A stretch of 64,000 bases of DNA from NCBI GenBank assembly GCA_963771505.1, contig CAVYTO010000006.1, forward strand, positions 372,001-436,000, written 5' to 3'. Position numbers and translations under genes: made by a program. The stretch comes from JAJPHW01 sp963771505. GTDB lineage: Bacteria; Acidobacteriota; Terriglobia; Terriglobales; Acidobacteriaceae. Below, piece by piece: positions 35,673-43,347 of this stretch (positions within the stretch are counted from its first letter, which is position 1; every line of letters begins with the position of its first letter). Below the pieces are notes generated by a model, which saw only the letters and a program-made list of their open reading frames with translations, was not told where the DNA came from and ran no database searches.

Positions 35673-36049
35673 GACGATGTTCCTCCTTCGTGAATGGCCG
35701 CGCTAATAGTTTTGAACTGGTCGCGCAGAAGCTGGACGGCGGCGTTAAATCGCATCTGCGTAGCTGCCAGCAACAGGGTCTCGCGCTCCAGGCTGACGTC
35801 GTTGCCGTCAGGCCGGAATGGCAGCCCGCGCACCCCCCGGACGCCAGGCGCGAAGCCGGCTAGCGTCAGTTCGCCATTTCCGTCCGCCGCTTGTTCGCGG
35901 TCTAGTTCCTGCTGAAAGTTCAGGTCCTGCGTGTGGTAACCGGGCGTGTCGATATTTGCCAGGTTCGACGTGATGAGGCCGGTGCGGAACACGTTCACAT
36001 CGAGAAAGCGGGACAAGTTCGCGATCATGGGATCGTCGATCATGGACAT
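35669..36049 (-). CDS. flgB: FlgB proximal rod protein
   Basis: The 126 residues have the rod-protein N-terminus LSRFLDVNVFRTGLITSNLA, NIDTPGYHTQDLNFQQEL. The C-terminal helix is TLLLAATQMRFNAAVQLLRD. It begins inside the last ten bases of the sigma-54 response-regulator gene at 36040. The rod genes are therefore downstream of, and probably co-transcribed with, their own regulator. Length is a little below the typical about 135. Confidence 0.93.
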   Translation of the reverse strand: MSMIDDPMIANLSRFLDVNVFRTGLITSNLANIDTPGYHTQDLNFQQELDREQAADGNGELTLAGFAPGVRGVRGLPFRPDGNDVSLERETLLLAATQMRFNAAVQLLRDQFKTISAAIHEGGTSS

Positions 36050-37608
36050 GGCTTGCCGCCTTCCTGACGGTAGCTTTCTCGCGGAGGCAGGCCATACCCG
36101 CGAATTTTATTGCGCACCGTGCGCAGGCTAACGCCCAGCATTTCCGCAGCCCGCGAGCGGTTGCCGCCAACCGATTTGAGCGTCGCTTCAAGCAGCTGGC
36201 GCTCCATCGCTCCGAGCGAGGTTCCCGGCAAAGCGCAATCGCCCATCTCTGGAGAGGTACCGGATACGCTGTCATATCGCCGCTGGCTACTTTTGCCAAT
36301 CGTGCGAGGTTCCACATCCAGCAATGATGAGGATTGGTTAGCCGCGAAGCTTTCGCCCAGGGCCACAGCGCCACGAACACGATTGGCCAGCTCGCGGACG
36401 TTTCCAGGCCAAGCGTGACGGGTGAGCGATTGGAGAAATCCCGGCGATAGCGAGATCGGGCCACCCGGCGGCGAATACAAACGGGCGAAGTGCGCGGCCA
36501 ATAAAGCGATGTCCTCAGGGCGTTCGCGCAGCGGCGGCAGCGCGAGGGCAATTACATTCAGCCGGTAATAGAGGTCGGCGCGGAAGCGTCCGTCCTCGAC
36601 CATCGTTATCAGCGAGCGGTTGGTCGTCGCAACCACGCGGATGTCAACCTTCACCGGGCGGCTGTCGCCGAGCCGGTCGATCTCACGCTCCTGTAAGGCG
36701 CGCAGCAGCTTCGGTTGCAGGTGAAGCGGCATCTCCCCCACTTCGTCCAGCAGGATCGTCCCCCCATGCGCCTGTTCAAATTTTCCCGGGCGCGCGGCCA
36801 CTGCGCCAGTAAAAGCGCCCTTCGCATGCCCGAAGAGTTCGCTTTCAAGCAACGACTCGGGGAAGGCGGCGCAGTTGAGCGCGACGAATGGCTTTCCCGA
36901 GCGCGAACTCAGCCGATGAATCATGCGCGCGAGCAACTCTTTCCCCGTTCCGCTCTCGGCCTGTACTAGAATGTCGGCGCTTGACCCGGCAGCCTTCTGT
37001 GCCTGGCCTAACGCGCGTAACCATGCCGGCGATTGGCCGACCATTTCCGGCCACATTTCAGCAGAGCCGATGGTCTTCAAGTCAGCCGATTGAGCAGAGT
37101 TTGACGCGACCAGCCGGTTGGCAGTCTCATCCAGTCTCTCGTAGTCCACCGGCTTGACCAGATAGTCGCAGGCGCCGTCTCGAATCGCTGATACCGCTGT
37201 CTCGATATTCGGAAACGCGGTCAAGAAAATGACGGCAACTTTCGGTTCGATGTCGCGTAACTGCCGCAACAGGGCCAAGCCATCGCCGCTCGGCATACAA
37301 ACATCACTCACCACCAGGTCGGGGACGCGCCAGCGGAAACTGGTCAGCGCATCGCGAAGGCCCGGAGCCAGGTCGGCTTGCCAGCCATGCCGCAGGAAAG
37401 AAATTTGCAGGGCCCGGCGCATGGCTTCGTCGTCGTCCACGATCAGAACGCGGCGCGAACGAGGCGGCATGCGCCCGGCAGGACCGGTCAGAGCGGCGCG
37501 TGCATCACCATGCATTTGAATCTCTGGGAACTCGTAGTGGCCTGACGACGCAACCCGCGCACCAGACTCCGCACTATTCTGTCCCATGCAACTCTCAACC
37601 AAATTCAT
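36040..37608 (-). CDS. Sigma-54-dependent response regulator (FlrC/FlgR-like)
   Basis: The 522 residues contain a receiver at about 52-170 (LIVDDDEAMRRALQ, phospho-acceptor Asp in VVSDVCMPSGDG, VKPVDY). An AAA+ sigma-54 interaction domain follows (about 200-420: VQAESGTGKELLARMIH, the loop GAFTGA, LLDEVGEMPLHLQPKLLRAL). A C-terminal Fis-type helix-turn-helix ends it (NRSRAAEMLGVSLRTVRNKI). All sigma-54 contact motifs are intact. It is translationally coupled to the histidine kinase upstream (overlap 37605-37608) and runs directly into flgB. This matches the flagellar FlrBC or FlgSR two-component arrangement; that it controls the flagellar genes is inference from position. Confidence 0.92.
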   Translation of the reverse strand: MNLVESCMGQNSAESGARVASSGHYEFPEIQMHGDARAALTGPAGRMPPRSRRVLIVDDDEAMRRALQISFLRHGWQADLAPGLRDALTSFRWRVPDLVVSDVCMPSGDGLALLRQLRDIEPKVAVIFLTAFPNIETAVSAIRDGACDYLVKPVDYERLDETANRLVASNSAQSADLKTIGSAEMWPEMVGQSPAWLRALGQAQKAAGSSADILVQAESGTGKELLARMIHRLSSRSGKPFVALNCAAFPESLLESELFGHAKGAFTGAVAARPGKFEQAHGGTILLDEVGEMPLHLQPKLLRALQEREIDRLGDSRPVKVDIRVVATTNRSLITMVEDGRFRADLYYRLNVIALALPPLRERPEDIALLAAHFARLYSPPGGPISLSPGFLQSLTRHAWPGNVRELANRVRGAVALGESFAANQSSSLLDVEPRTIGKSSQRRYDSVSGTSPEMGDCALPGTSLGAMERQLLEATLKSVGGNRSRAAEMLGVSLRTVRNKIRGYGLPPRESYRQEGGKPCP

Positions 37609-38450
37609 GATTGTCGGCTCCGCTGAGGAAGATTGATCCGAAAACTTGCGCCTTCGCCTAATTCGCTGGTCACCCGCATGCGCCCACCATGTTGGTCCAA
37701 AATCGCTTTGCAGATTGCGAGCCCCAGCCCGGGCCCACGGTCGGCGGTCGAAAACGATGCATGAAAGATTTTTTCCAAATTCTCAGGAGCGATCCCGACC
37801 CCGGTGTCTTTTACTTCAATCCAGACTTCGTCGGCGCTACCCGGTCCGTCCGACAAGGTCAACACTCCTCCATTTTTCATCGCGCGCAAGGCATTCAACC
37901 CCAGATTCAGCAAGACCTGTTCAAGACCGTGCCGATCGCCGACAACCGAAATCAAAGGCTCATGGCACACACAGCGGATGGCAACTCCGGCCTGTTCCGC
38001 GAGCGGGGCAAGATAACCAGCGAGCCAGCGTGTTAGCTTCCCAAGTTCTATGACGCTCGTTACGCCGGACGAGGCCCGCTCCGAGCGGCCGTAATAGAAA
38101 AGGACATTTCCCACCGTCGCTGCCAGCGTGCGAATCCCCGCCTGAATCTGGGTTACGCACGACTTCTGTTCTGGCGGCAGGCTGGCGTCCGCAAGCGATC
38201 CGGCAAAGAGTTCCAGGCTGCCCAGAGGATTTCTCATTTCATGCGCAAGGATCGTTGACATGCGATTGGCGGTTTCAACCTCCTGCCGCAAACTGGATAC
38301 TTCGGACTGTAGCCGGGCATAGCCCAGTTGCAGAAAATCCGAAGCCCGGGTAAAAACCCGGAACGCTTCGGCTAACGTTTCAGCGTTTGCGGAATGCGGG
38401 ACCGGAAGCACATCAGAGCTTGCACCGGGCAAAGTTTGAGCGGCGGACAT
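37605..38450 (-). CDS. Soluble histidine kinase, partner of the sigma-54 regulator (FlrB/FlgS-like)
   Basis: I use ATG 38450; a TTG two codons upstream is also open. The 281-residue protein has no membrane segment. A short coiled region leads to the phospho-accepting histidine (STILAHEMRNPLGSLELFAG). The ATPase domain has an N box (LEQVLLNLGLNALRAMKNGG) and G boxes (VKDTGVGIAPENLEKIFHAS, GPGLGLAICKAI). It should phosphorylate the regulator encoded immediately downstream. Cytosolic kinases of this type monitor assembly of the export machine in FlgS/FlrB systems; that role here is inferred. Confidence 0.9.
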   Translation of the reverse strand: MSAAQTLPGASSDVLPVPHSANAETLAEAFRVFTRASDFLQLGYARLQSEVSSLRQEVETANRMSTILAHEMRNPLGSLELFAGSLADASLPPEQKSCVTQIQAGIRTLAATVGNVLFYYGRSERASSGVTSVIELGKLTRWLAGYLAPLAEQAGVAIRCVCHEPLISVVGDRHGLEQVLLNLGLNALRAMKNGGVLTLSDGPGSADEVWIEVKDTGVGIAPENLEKIFHASFSTADRGPGLGLAICKAILDQHGGRMRVTSELGEGASFRINLPQRSRQS

Positions 38451-38465
38451 AGGCAAACTGTGCAG

Positions 38466-38482
38466 TGCAATAAGGGGGCCAG
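38466..38482 (-). promoter_or_regulatory. Candidate sigma-54 promoter for the kinase-regulator-flgBC unit
   Basis: The minus strand reads CTGGCCCCCTTATTGCA, with the required GG and GC separated by exactly ten bases and a TTGCA -12 element. It precedes the kinase start at 38450 by 16 bases, so the transcript would have almost no leader. That is a weakness of the call. Control of a kinase-regulator operon by sigma-54 and an upstream activator is known in Vibrio-type flagellar cascades. Confidence 0.4.
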
Positions 38483-38536
38483 TACGGGACGCGAAGTGAT
38501 GAATCCTCTCTCAGAATTGCGCGGGGTGGATGCTGG

Positions 38537-39739
38537 CTACGACAACGGAAAAGTTGAAGGGGATGGGGGAATTATCGCGGTGGCTGAGCAGGCTGACCTG
38601 AAATGTAAATGTTCGGGACCGATACAGACTTCGCCGTCGGCAAGAATCGACGCTCGCTCCATCACCTGCTGTAACTCACGCACGTTGCCGTTCCAGGGCT
38701 GCCGTTCGAGAATATGCGCAGCCTCATCAGTCAACGCGACCGCCGGCCCCGCCGAATTGGAGGCATCGAGGAAACGTCGCGCCAATGGGACGATGTCGCC
38801 GGGACGGTCCGCGAGTCGGGGTAGGTCCAACGGGAAAGCGGAGAGGCGGTAAAACAAGTCAGCGCGAAAACGACCGTGGTCGACCATTCGGTCAAGCAGG
38901 GCATTGGTTGCGGCCACAATGCGCACGTCCACCCGCACCGGGTCGGGACTGCCCAGTCGCTGGATCTCTTTGCGGTCAAGAAAGCGCAATAACTTCGCCT
39001 GCAGGCCGAGCGGTAATTCGCCCACTTCATCGAGAAATAAAGTGCCACCCTGTGCGGAATAGATTCTACCGGGATAAGCCTGCACCGCCCCGGTGAATGA
39101 GCCCCGAGCGTATCCGAACAATTCCGATTCGAGAAGCGGCTCTGGTATGGCCGCGCAATTGACAACAATAAAAGGATGGGCGGCGCGCCGGCTCAACTGA
39201 TGTACGGCGCGGGCCACGAGTTCCTTGCCAGTCCCCGTCTCTCCAACGATCAAAACTGTGGTCGAATGTCGAGCCACCAGGCGCGTCAATTTGTAGAGTC
39301 GCCGCATGACCGGGCTGTCGCCTACCATACCGGGCAGCGGTGCTACCGCCTCCTCATGTTCGGATGACAATGGTCGAGCGATTCCAGGCGAAGAGGGTTC
39401 GGGCGCAGGCTTCAGCCAGCTCTCCCAACCCGAGCCGCGCGGAGTGTTCCAGCGGCAAGCTCCATCCGCGCTAAGCATGACGACCTCAATCGCCGGGAAT
39501 TTTCCGCGCACCGTCTGCGATAATTCTTCGGCATCTAAATCCGGCAACCGCGGGTCGAGAAAAAGAACCTGCCAGTCCCCGCCCTCAAGTTGGGCCAGTG
39601 CGTCAGCTCCACCTGACGCCGACTGGACACGTCCGCCGTAACCGCCAAAGCTGCGAAGCAGGTCGGCCCGAACTGTGCTGCTCGCGCTCGCTACCAACAC
39701 GCCCCCATATGGAGTCGTAAATGCTGCTGCAGTGGTCAT
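38537..39739 (-). CDS. Sigma-54 activator with receiver and AAA+ domains but no DNA-binding domain
   Basis: The 400 residues start with a divergent receiver (about 14-120; Asp in VLFLDPRLPDLDAEEL). A full AAA+ sigma-54 domain follows (about 135-370: IVGETGTGKELVARAVHQLS, ARGSFTGAVQ, LFLDEVGELPLGLQAKLLRF). GAFTGA reads GSFTGA. The protein stops about 20 residues after the AAA+ domain, and there is no C-terminal Fis-type helix-turn-helix. No HTH continuation is apparent in another frame in the 80 bases before the next gene. Related proteins such as Helicobacter FlgR work without DNA binding. Its location suggests a flagellar master or co-regulator. Confidence 0.88.
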   Translation of the reverse strand: MTTAAAFTTPYGGVLVASASSTVRADLLRSFGGYGGRVQSASGGADALAQLEGGDWQVLFLDPRLPDLDAEELSQTVRGKFPAIEVVMLSADGACRWNTPRGSGWESWLKPAPEPSSPGIARPLSSEHEEAVAPLPGMVGDSPVMRRLYKLTRLVARHSTTVLIVGETGTGKELVARAVHQLSRRAAHPFIVVNCAAIPEPLLESELFGYARGSFTGAVQAYPGRIYSAQGGTLFLDEVGELPLGLQAKLLRFLDRKEIQRLGSPDPVRVDVRIVAATNALLDRMVDHGRFRADLFYRLSAFPLDLPRLADRPGDIVPLARRFLDASNSAGPAVALTDEAAHILERQPWNGNVRELQQVMERASILADGEVCIGPEHLHFRSACSATAIIPPSPSTFPLS

Positions 39740-39783
39740 AAGGTTATTTGATACCGAGCGGATTAAAACTTGATTAGCCGCGC

Positions 39784-39789
39784 ATTATA
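39784..39789 (-). promoter_or_regulatory. Candidate sigma-70 -10 element upstream of the HTH-less activator
   Basis: A perfect TATAAT on the minus strand lies 45 bases before the ATG at 39739. No convincing -35 element is seen at 16-18 bases upstream. A nearby TGGCAC cannot serve as a sigma-54 -24 element because its spacing to GC is 12 rather than 10 bases. Confidence 0.35.
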
Positions 39790-39824
39790 TTCGTGCCATC
39801 CGAAAAGAGTCTTCCCAATTAGAG

Positions 39825-40592
39825 TTACGCTTCAGCTGATGGGAACGCGCATTCGACTCGCAGCAACTCTTGCCCTCGATCAAGGTTTCGATTCAGACAG
39901 CCTCCTCGCGCCTCGAGTATTCTTCGCACGATTGCGAAGTTCGTTCGAACCTTCAAGCTGAGCTGATGTTGACTGCAATCAACGTCTCCATTTTCCCCGG
40001 AGGAGCAAGCTTCTTGCCGCGATTTCGACACCACGATGAGCCGGGCCTTAAACTTCCCTGCAGACACGTCAAAGCGGACGATAGGCTCTTTGCGCATCCC
40101 AGCCTCGTACAGGCATAGAATCGTCGTATCCACTAGCCGGAAGAGAATTTCTCGGACTAAGTCTGGGTCTAAGTTTACGGAACACGGTTTAGCTGGAAGG
40201 AACTCCAGCGTCACTCCCAACTCCTCCGCCACCGGCCGAAGTTCCTCGACAATCTCGGCCAACCCTGCGCACAAATCAGAATCCCCCCCGGCCGACCCGT
40301 TGCCCGCTGGAGGCTCACCAGCCTCCCAGAAAGTGCGAAGGCTGTCGGCCAGCGCGGCCGCCCGTTCCACCAGCTCGAGGGCTGGTTTAAAAAGTTCGAC
40401 GCACTCGTGGTTGGAGCCAAACTTTGTGCTGGCGAGTTCCAAACTACAGTGCAAAGCGGCGAGCGGCTGGTTCAGGGCGTGAAACAAATCCGACACCAGC
40501 GAGCGCTCTTCGTTACGTTCGCGATCCGTAATTTCCCGCGACGGTGAAGCGTCCTCCGAGGTCAAGACCGCCGACCCGATGGCAACGCTCAC
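39825..40592 (-). CDS. Histidine-kinase-like protein with degenerate ATP-binding domain
   Basis: The 255 residues contain a dimerisation/phospho-acceptor segment (SLVSDLFHALNQPLAALHCS, His38). A domain in the place of the ATPase follows (about 110-250). The N box is VREILFRLVDTTILCLYEAG and lacks the conserved asparagine. The G1 region (VVSKSRQEACSSG) has no DxGxG, and no glycine lid is seen. It therefore probably cannot autophosphorylate. It may act as a phosphotransfer protein or phosphatase, in the manner of ChpT or Spo0B. Its start overlaps the stop of the OmpR-type regulator by four bases, so that regulator is the likely partner. Confidence 0.78.
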   Translation of the reverse strand: MSVAIGSAVLTSEDASPSREITDRERNEERSLVSDLFHALNQPLAALHCSLELASTKFGSNHECVELFKPALELVERAAALADSLRTFWEAGEPPAGNGSAGGDSDLCAGLAEIVEELRPVAEELGVTLEFLPAKPCSVNLDPDLVREILFRLVDTTILCLYEAGMRKEPIVRFDVSAGKFKARLIVVSKSRQEACSSGENGDVDCSQHQLSLKVRTNFAIVRRILEARGGCLNRNLDRGQELLRVECAFPSAEA

Positions 40593-41275
40593 GCCTGGGC
40601 CTCGGCGTGCCGGCTCAATTCATAGCCCACGCCTCGCACCGTATGGATGAGCGGTTTGCCGAATCCATCGTCCACCTTGCGCCTCAAGTAATTTACGTAC
40701 ACGTCCACCACATTCGTTGACGTATCGAACGAGAGATTCCAGACATGTTCGATAATCATGGCGCGGGTAATGCGCCGCCCGGCATTTCGCATCAAGTACT
40801 CAAGCAGGGCAAATTCCTTGGTGGTGAGTTCAATCCGCTTCCCCGCCCGTTCCACGCGCCGCTCCACGCGGTCAAGTTTCAAGTCGTCCACCGCCAGCAC
40901 CGACTCAGCAGGCAGATGGCTGCGCCTGAGCAGAGCGCGGATTCTGGCCGACAGCTCAGTGAACGAAAATGGCTTGCCCAGGTAATCGTCGGCACCCAGG
41001 TCAAGACACTGGACCCGGTCTTCAACCCGATTGCGCCCTGTCAACACCATGATGGGCATGCTCGGCTTGCGTGTACGTAGAAACCGCAAAATGGAAACTC
41101 CATCCAGTCGCGGCAAGTTTAAATCCAGCACTACAAGGTCGTAATCAAACTCGCCCGCCAGAGCACGCGCCTGTTCCCCGTCTCCGGAGACGTCCACGGC
41201 GTAATGTTCCGCTTCCAAGCCTTTTTTAACGAAACTTCCCAGAGCTGGATCGTCTTCAGCTACCAAAACTCTCAT
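40589..41275 (-). CDS. OmpR/PhoB-family response regulator
   Basis: The start is ATG 41275 (MRVLVAEDDPALGSFVKKGL); the open frame continues to 41437 without resemblance to the family. The 228 residues are a receiver (phospho-acceptor Asp in LVVLDLNLPRLDG; Lys in YLGKPFS) and a winged-helix DNA-binding domain (LTTKEFALLEYLMRNAGRRI, TNVVDVYVNYLRRKVDDG). It overlaps the degenerate kinase gene. Its target genes cannot be read from the sequence. Length and motifs are canonical. Confidence 0.93.
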   Translation of the reverse strand: MRVLVAEDDPALGSFVKKGLEAEHYAVDVSGDGEQARALAGEFDYDLVVLDLNLPRLDGVSILRFLRTRKPSMPIMVLTGRNRVEDRVQCLDLGADDYLGKPFSFTELSARIRALLRRSHLPAESVLAVDDLKLDRVERRVERAGKRIELTTKEFALLEYLMRNAGRRITRAMIIEHVWNLSFDTSTNVVDVYVNYLRRKVDDGFGKPLIHTVRGVGYELSRHAEAQA

Positions 41276-41479
41276 AAGTTTGCTCACATTCTTGCTGTTT
41301 CCGATTCTAGGTGGCGGGACTGTGTGAAAAATAAGAAAGCGCCAGAACGAAAGGCTCGGTTTGCCGAAACGGGAGTCGGTTGCGGAGTGGCACTCGGCTC
41401 GCAACCGCTGCCTCGAACCTGCTGGGTCACTCTCCACTTTCCTTCCGCCCAGCGATAATCAAACAGAACCCTGACAAGC
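41276..41479. promoter_or_regulatory. Divergent intergenic region between response regulator and GGDEF gene
   Basis: These 204 bases separate two divergent genes and must hold the promoters of both. The only pattern I can support is the sigma-54-like site at 41388-41403 facing the GGDEF gene. Nothing clear was found for the response regulator. Confidence 0.4.
41388..41403 (+). promoter_or_regulatory. Candidate sigma-54 promoter for the diguanylate cyclase gene
   Basis: The site reads TGGCACTCGGCTCGCA. The -24 block TGGCAC is perfect, GG and GC are ten bases apart, and the -12 block is TCGCA in place of TTGCA. Transcription would start near 41,414, giving a leader of about 65 bases to the TTG start at 41480. 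Two sigma-54 activators are encoded within 6 kb. Confidence 0.4.
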
Positions 41480-42790
41480 TTGAACATCAAGAATCTAAAG
41501 CCGCTGTTGTTTCCGGGCGGAGCACTGCTCCTGCTGGCATCGCTCGCCTTGAATTCCGGCCTATTCGCAATTTCGCCCCCTGCGGTGAACTTCTATTACT
41601 CCGCAGTGTTCATCGCGGGTTTCGCCCTGTCGTGGCGCTTCCACTCAAGCCGTACGTTCTTCGCCCTGCTCAGCCTTTTTCTCGTGCATCGAGCGTTGGA
41701 GTTTTTTTCCGTGGGCCACATTGCGGCCTACGGGCCTAGCCGGATCGCGCTCGAAGTCACCGCGTTCTTATTACCGGTAAACTTTGCTGTCTTTTGCTTC
41801 GTGCGCGAGCGAGGCTTCGCAATTCCGGTAATCTCTCCCCGGCTGCTGCTGCTCTTTATGGAATCGGTGTTCGTCGCGCTGGTTTGCAGACCGGGAGTGC
41901 GCAATGGGCCAGCCCTGTTTCATTCACATTTCCTTGGTTGGTCGCTTTTTCTACCGGTTAAGATCCCACATGCGGCGCTACTTATATTTGTATGCGCTTT
42001 GGCGCTGTTGGCCTATCGCGTGGTTTTGCTACGAAAGCCGGTCGAGAGCGGAATGTTCTGGTCTTTATTGACCGCAGGATTCGCTCTGCAAAAAGGTGCG
42101 GTAGGAGCGACGGCCAGCGCCTACTTCGCAACCGCAGGGCTAATACTGGTCGCTGCGATCATCGAAAACTCATACGTCCTCGCCTATCACGACGAACTCA
42201 CATCCCTTCCCGGACGTCGCGCGTTCAATGAAGCTCTTCTCACTTTGCAATCTCCTTTCGCGGTCGCAGTTGTTGATATCGATCATTTCAAGGGATTCAA
42301 CGACACCTATGGCCACGATACCGGCGATCAGGTATTGCGACTCGTCGCTGGGAAGCTTGCCAGAGTCACTGGAGGTGGCAAGCCGTTTCGCGTGGGTGGA
42401 GAGGAATTCAACATTCTGTTTGCTGGGTCTGGCATGAAAGAAGCGCTACCGCATTTGGAAGTACTGCGCACCAAAATCGAACATTCGCGATTTCATGTCA
42501 GGGACGCATCCGAGCGCCGCGTGGCCCAACGCGGGCCGGACCGGAGAAAAAATCCAGCAAAATCACGAAAGATGGCTGCCACCGCTGTCGCCCCGATTCG
42601 CAATCCCGCTGACGGATTGTCGGTAACGGTAAGCATAGGTGTCGCCGAGCCCGCATCCGCTTCACAACCCCCGCAAGACGTGATTGAAGCGGCCGACCAA
42701 GCTCTTTACCGCGCCAAGCGAGGGGGACGCAACCGGGTTGAAACAACGGAAGCTAAACGTGTCTCGCGACCACGAAAGCGGCTGGCGTGA
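41480..42790 (+). CDS. Membrane-bound GGDEF diguanylate cyclase
   Basis: This 436-residue product starts at TTG; no better start is near. The first about 230 residues hold six or seven membrane helices (LLFPGGALLLLASLALNSGL, ALLIFVCALALLAYRVVLLR) and may form a sensor. The GGDEF domain follows (about 235-425): DELTSLPGRRAFNEALL, VVDIDHFKGFNDTYGHDTGD and the active-site GGEEF at about 307-311. An insert of basic residues (about 340-370) interrupts the domain. No RxxD inhibition site is seen before GGEEF. It should make cyclic-di-GMP, which commonly switches cells from swimming to sessile life. It is divergent from the regulator at 40589. Confidence 0.9.
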   Translation: MNIKNLKPLLFPGGALLLLASLALNSGLFAISPPAVNFYYSAVFIAGFALSWRFHSSRTFFALLSLFLVHRALEFFSVGHIAAYGPSRIALEVTAFLLPVNFAVFCFVRERGFAIPVISPRLLLLFMESVFVALVCRPGVRNGPALFHSHFLGWSLFLPVKIPHAALLIFVCALALLAYRVVLLRKPVESGMFWSLLTAGFALQKGAVGATASAYFATAGLILVAAIIENSYVLAYHDELTSLPGRRAFNEALLTLQSPFAVAVVDIDHFKGFNDTYGHDTGDQVLRLVAGKLARVTGGGKPFRVGGEEFNILFAGSGMKEALPHLEVLRTKIEHSRFHVRDASERRVAQRGPDRRKNPAKSRKMAATAVAPIRNPADGLSVTVSIGVAEPASASQPPQDVIEAADQALYRAKRGGRNRVETTEAKRVSRPRKRLA

Positions 42791-42841
42791 GACCGCTAAC
42801 GCGAACGCTGGGCCGTACCGTCCAGCGCTCAAAAAGGCATC

Positions 42842-42869
42842 TGTCGCACAATTTCTTGCCGATGCGACA
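42842..42869. promoter_or_regulatory. Inverted repeat, candidate BlaI-type operator
   Basis: TGTCGCA at 42842-42848 is repeated as TGCGACA at 42863-42869, a perfect 7-bp inverted repeat with a 14-base spacer. It lies 50 bases before the blaI-family start. BlaI-type repressors usually bind TGTC/GACA-like or TACA/TGTA dyads near their own promoter, so autoregulation is likely. Operator identity is inferred. Confidence 0.5.
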
Positions 42870-42918
42870 ATTCTGGGATATCTTGACCGATAACGAAGGT
42901 TTTAGAGGCTATTGACCG

Positions 42919-43347
42919 ATGAAGCGTATTTTTCGACCGTTACAGCCGTCAGCCAAAACCCAGTTGGGTCCGCTAGAACAAAAAGCGTTGCGCGCGTTGT
43001 GGTTGCGCGGCAGCGCGACCGTCCGCGAGTTGGTCCAGCATGGCGACATTAAGTTGGCGTATACGACCATCATGACGACGCTGGATCGTCTCTACAAGAA
43101 AAAGCTGCTTGACCGCGTCTCGGAAGGCCGCGCCTTCCGCTACACCCCGCGCTACTCGCAAGAGGAACTGGAGCGCGCCGCGGCCGGTGAAACGATCCGC
43201 CAATTGTTGAGTTTTTCCAGCGGCTCGGCGGTTCCACTTTCTTGCTTGGTGGAAGCGGTCAGCGAACATGACTCGACCCTGCTGGACGACTTGCAACGCT
43301 TGCTCGACGAAAAGCGCCGCGAATTGCAGGACGAGGAGAATCGCTAA
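42919..43347 (+). CDS. BlaI/MecI-family transcriptional repressor
   Basis: The 142 residues form the family winged helix followed by a dimerisation tail: LGPLEQKALRALWLRGSATV, TTIMTTLDRLYKKKLLDRVS, GRAFRYTPRYSQEELERAAA. Such repressors are inactivated by cleavage that depends on a membrane M56 peptidase. The next gene encodes one, and its ATG overlaps this stop by one base (TAATG). An inverted repeat upstream is a plausible operator. No beta-lactamase gene is adjacent, so the regulated process is unknown. Confidence 0.92.
   Translation: MKRIFRPLQPSAKTQLGPLEQKALRALWLRGSATVRELVQHGDIKLAYTTIMTTLDRLYKKKLLDRVSEGRAFRYTPRYSQEELERAAAGETIRQLLSFSSGSAVPLSCLVEAVSEHDSTLLDDLQRLLDEKRRELQDEENR

Noticed and set aside
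39765..39800. Sigma-54 promoter (TGGCACG) upstream of the HTH-less activator
   Set aside because: GG and GC are 12 bases apart instead of 10, and no TTGC follows.
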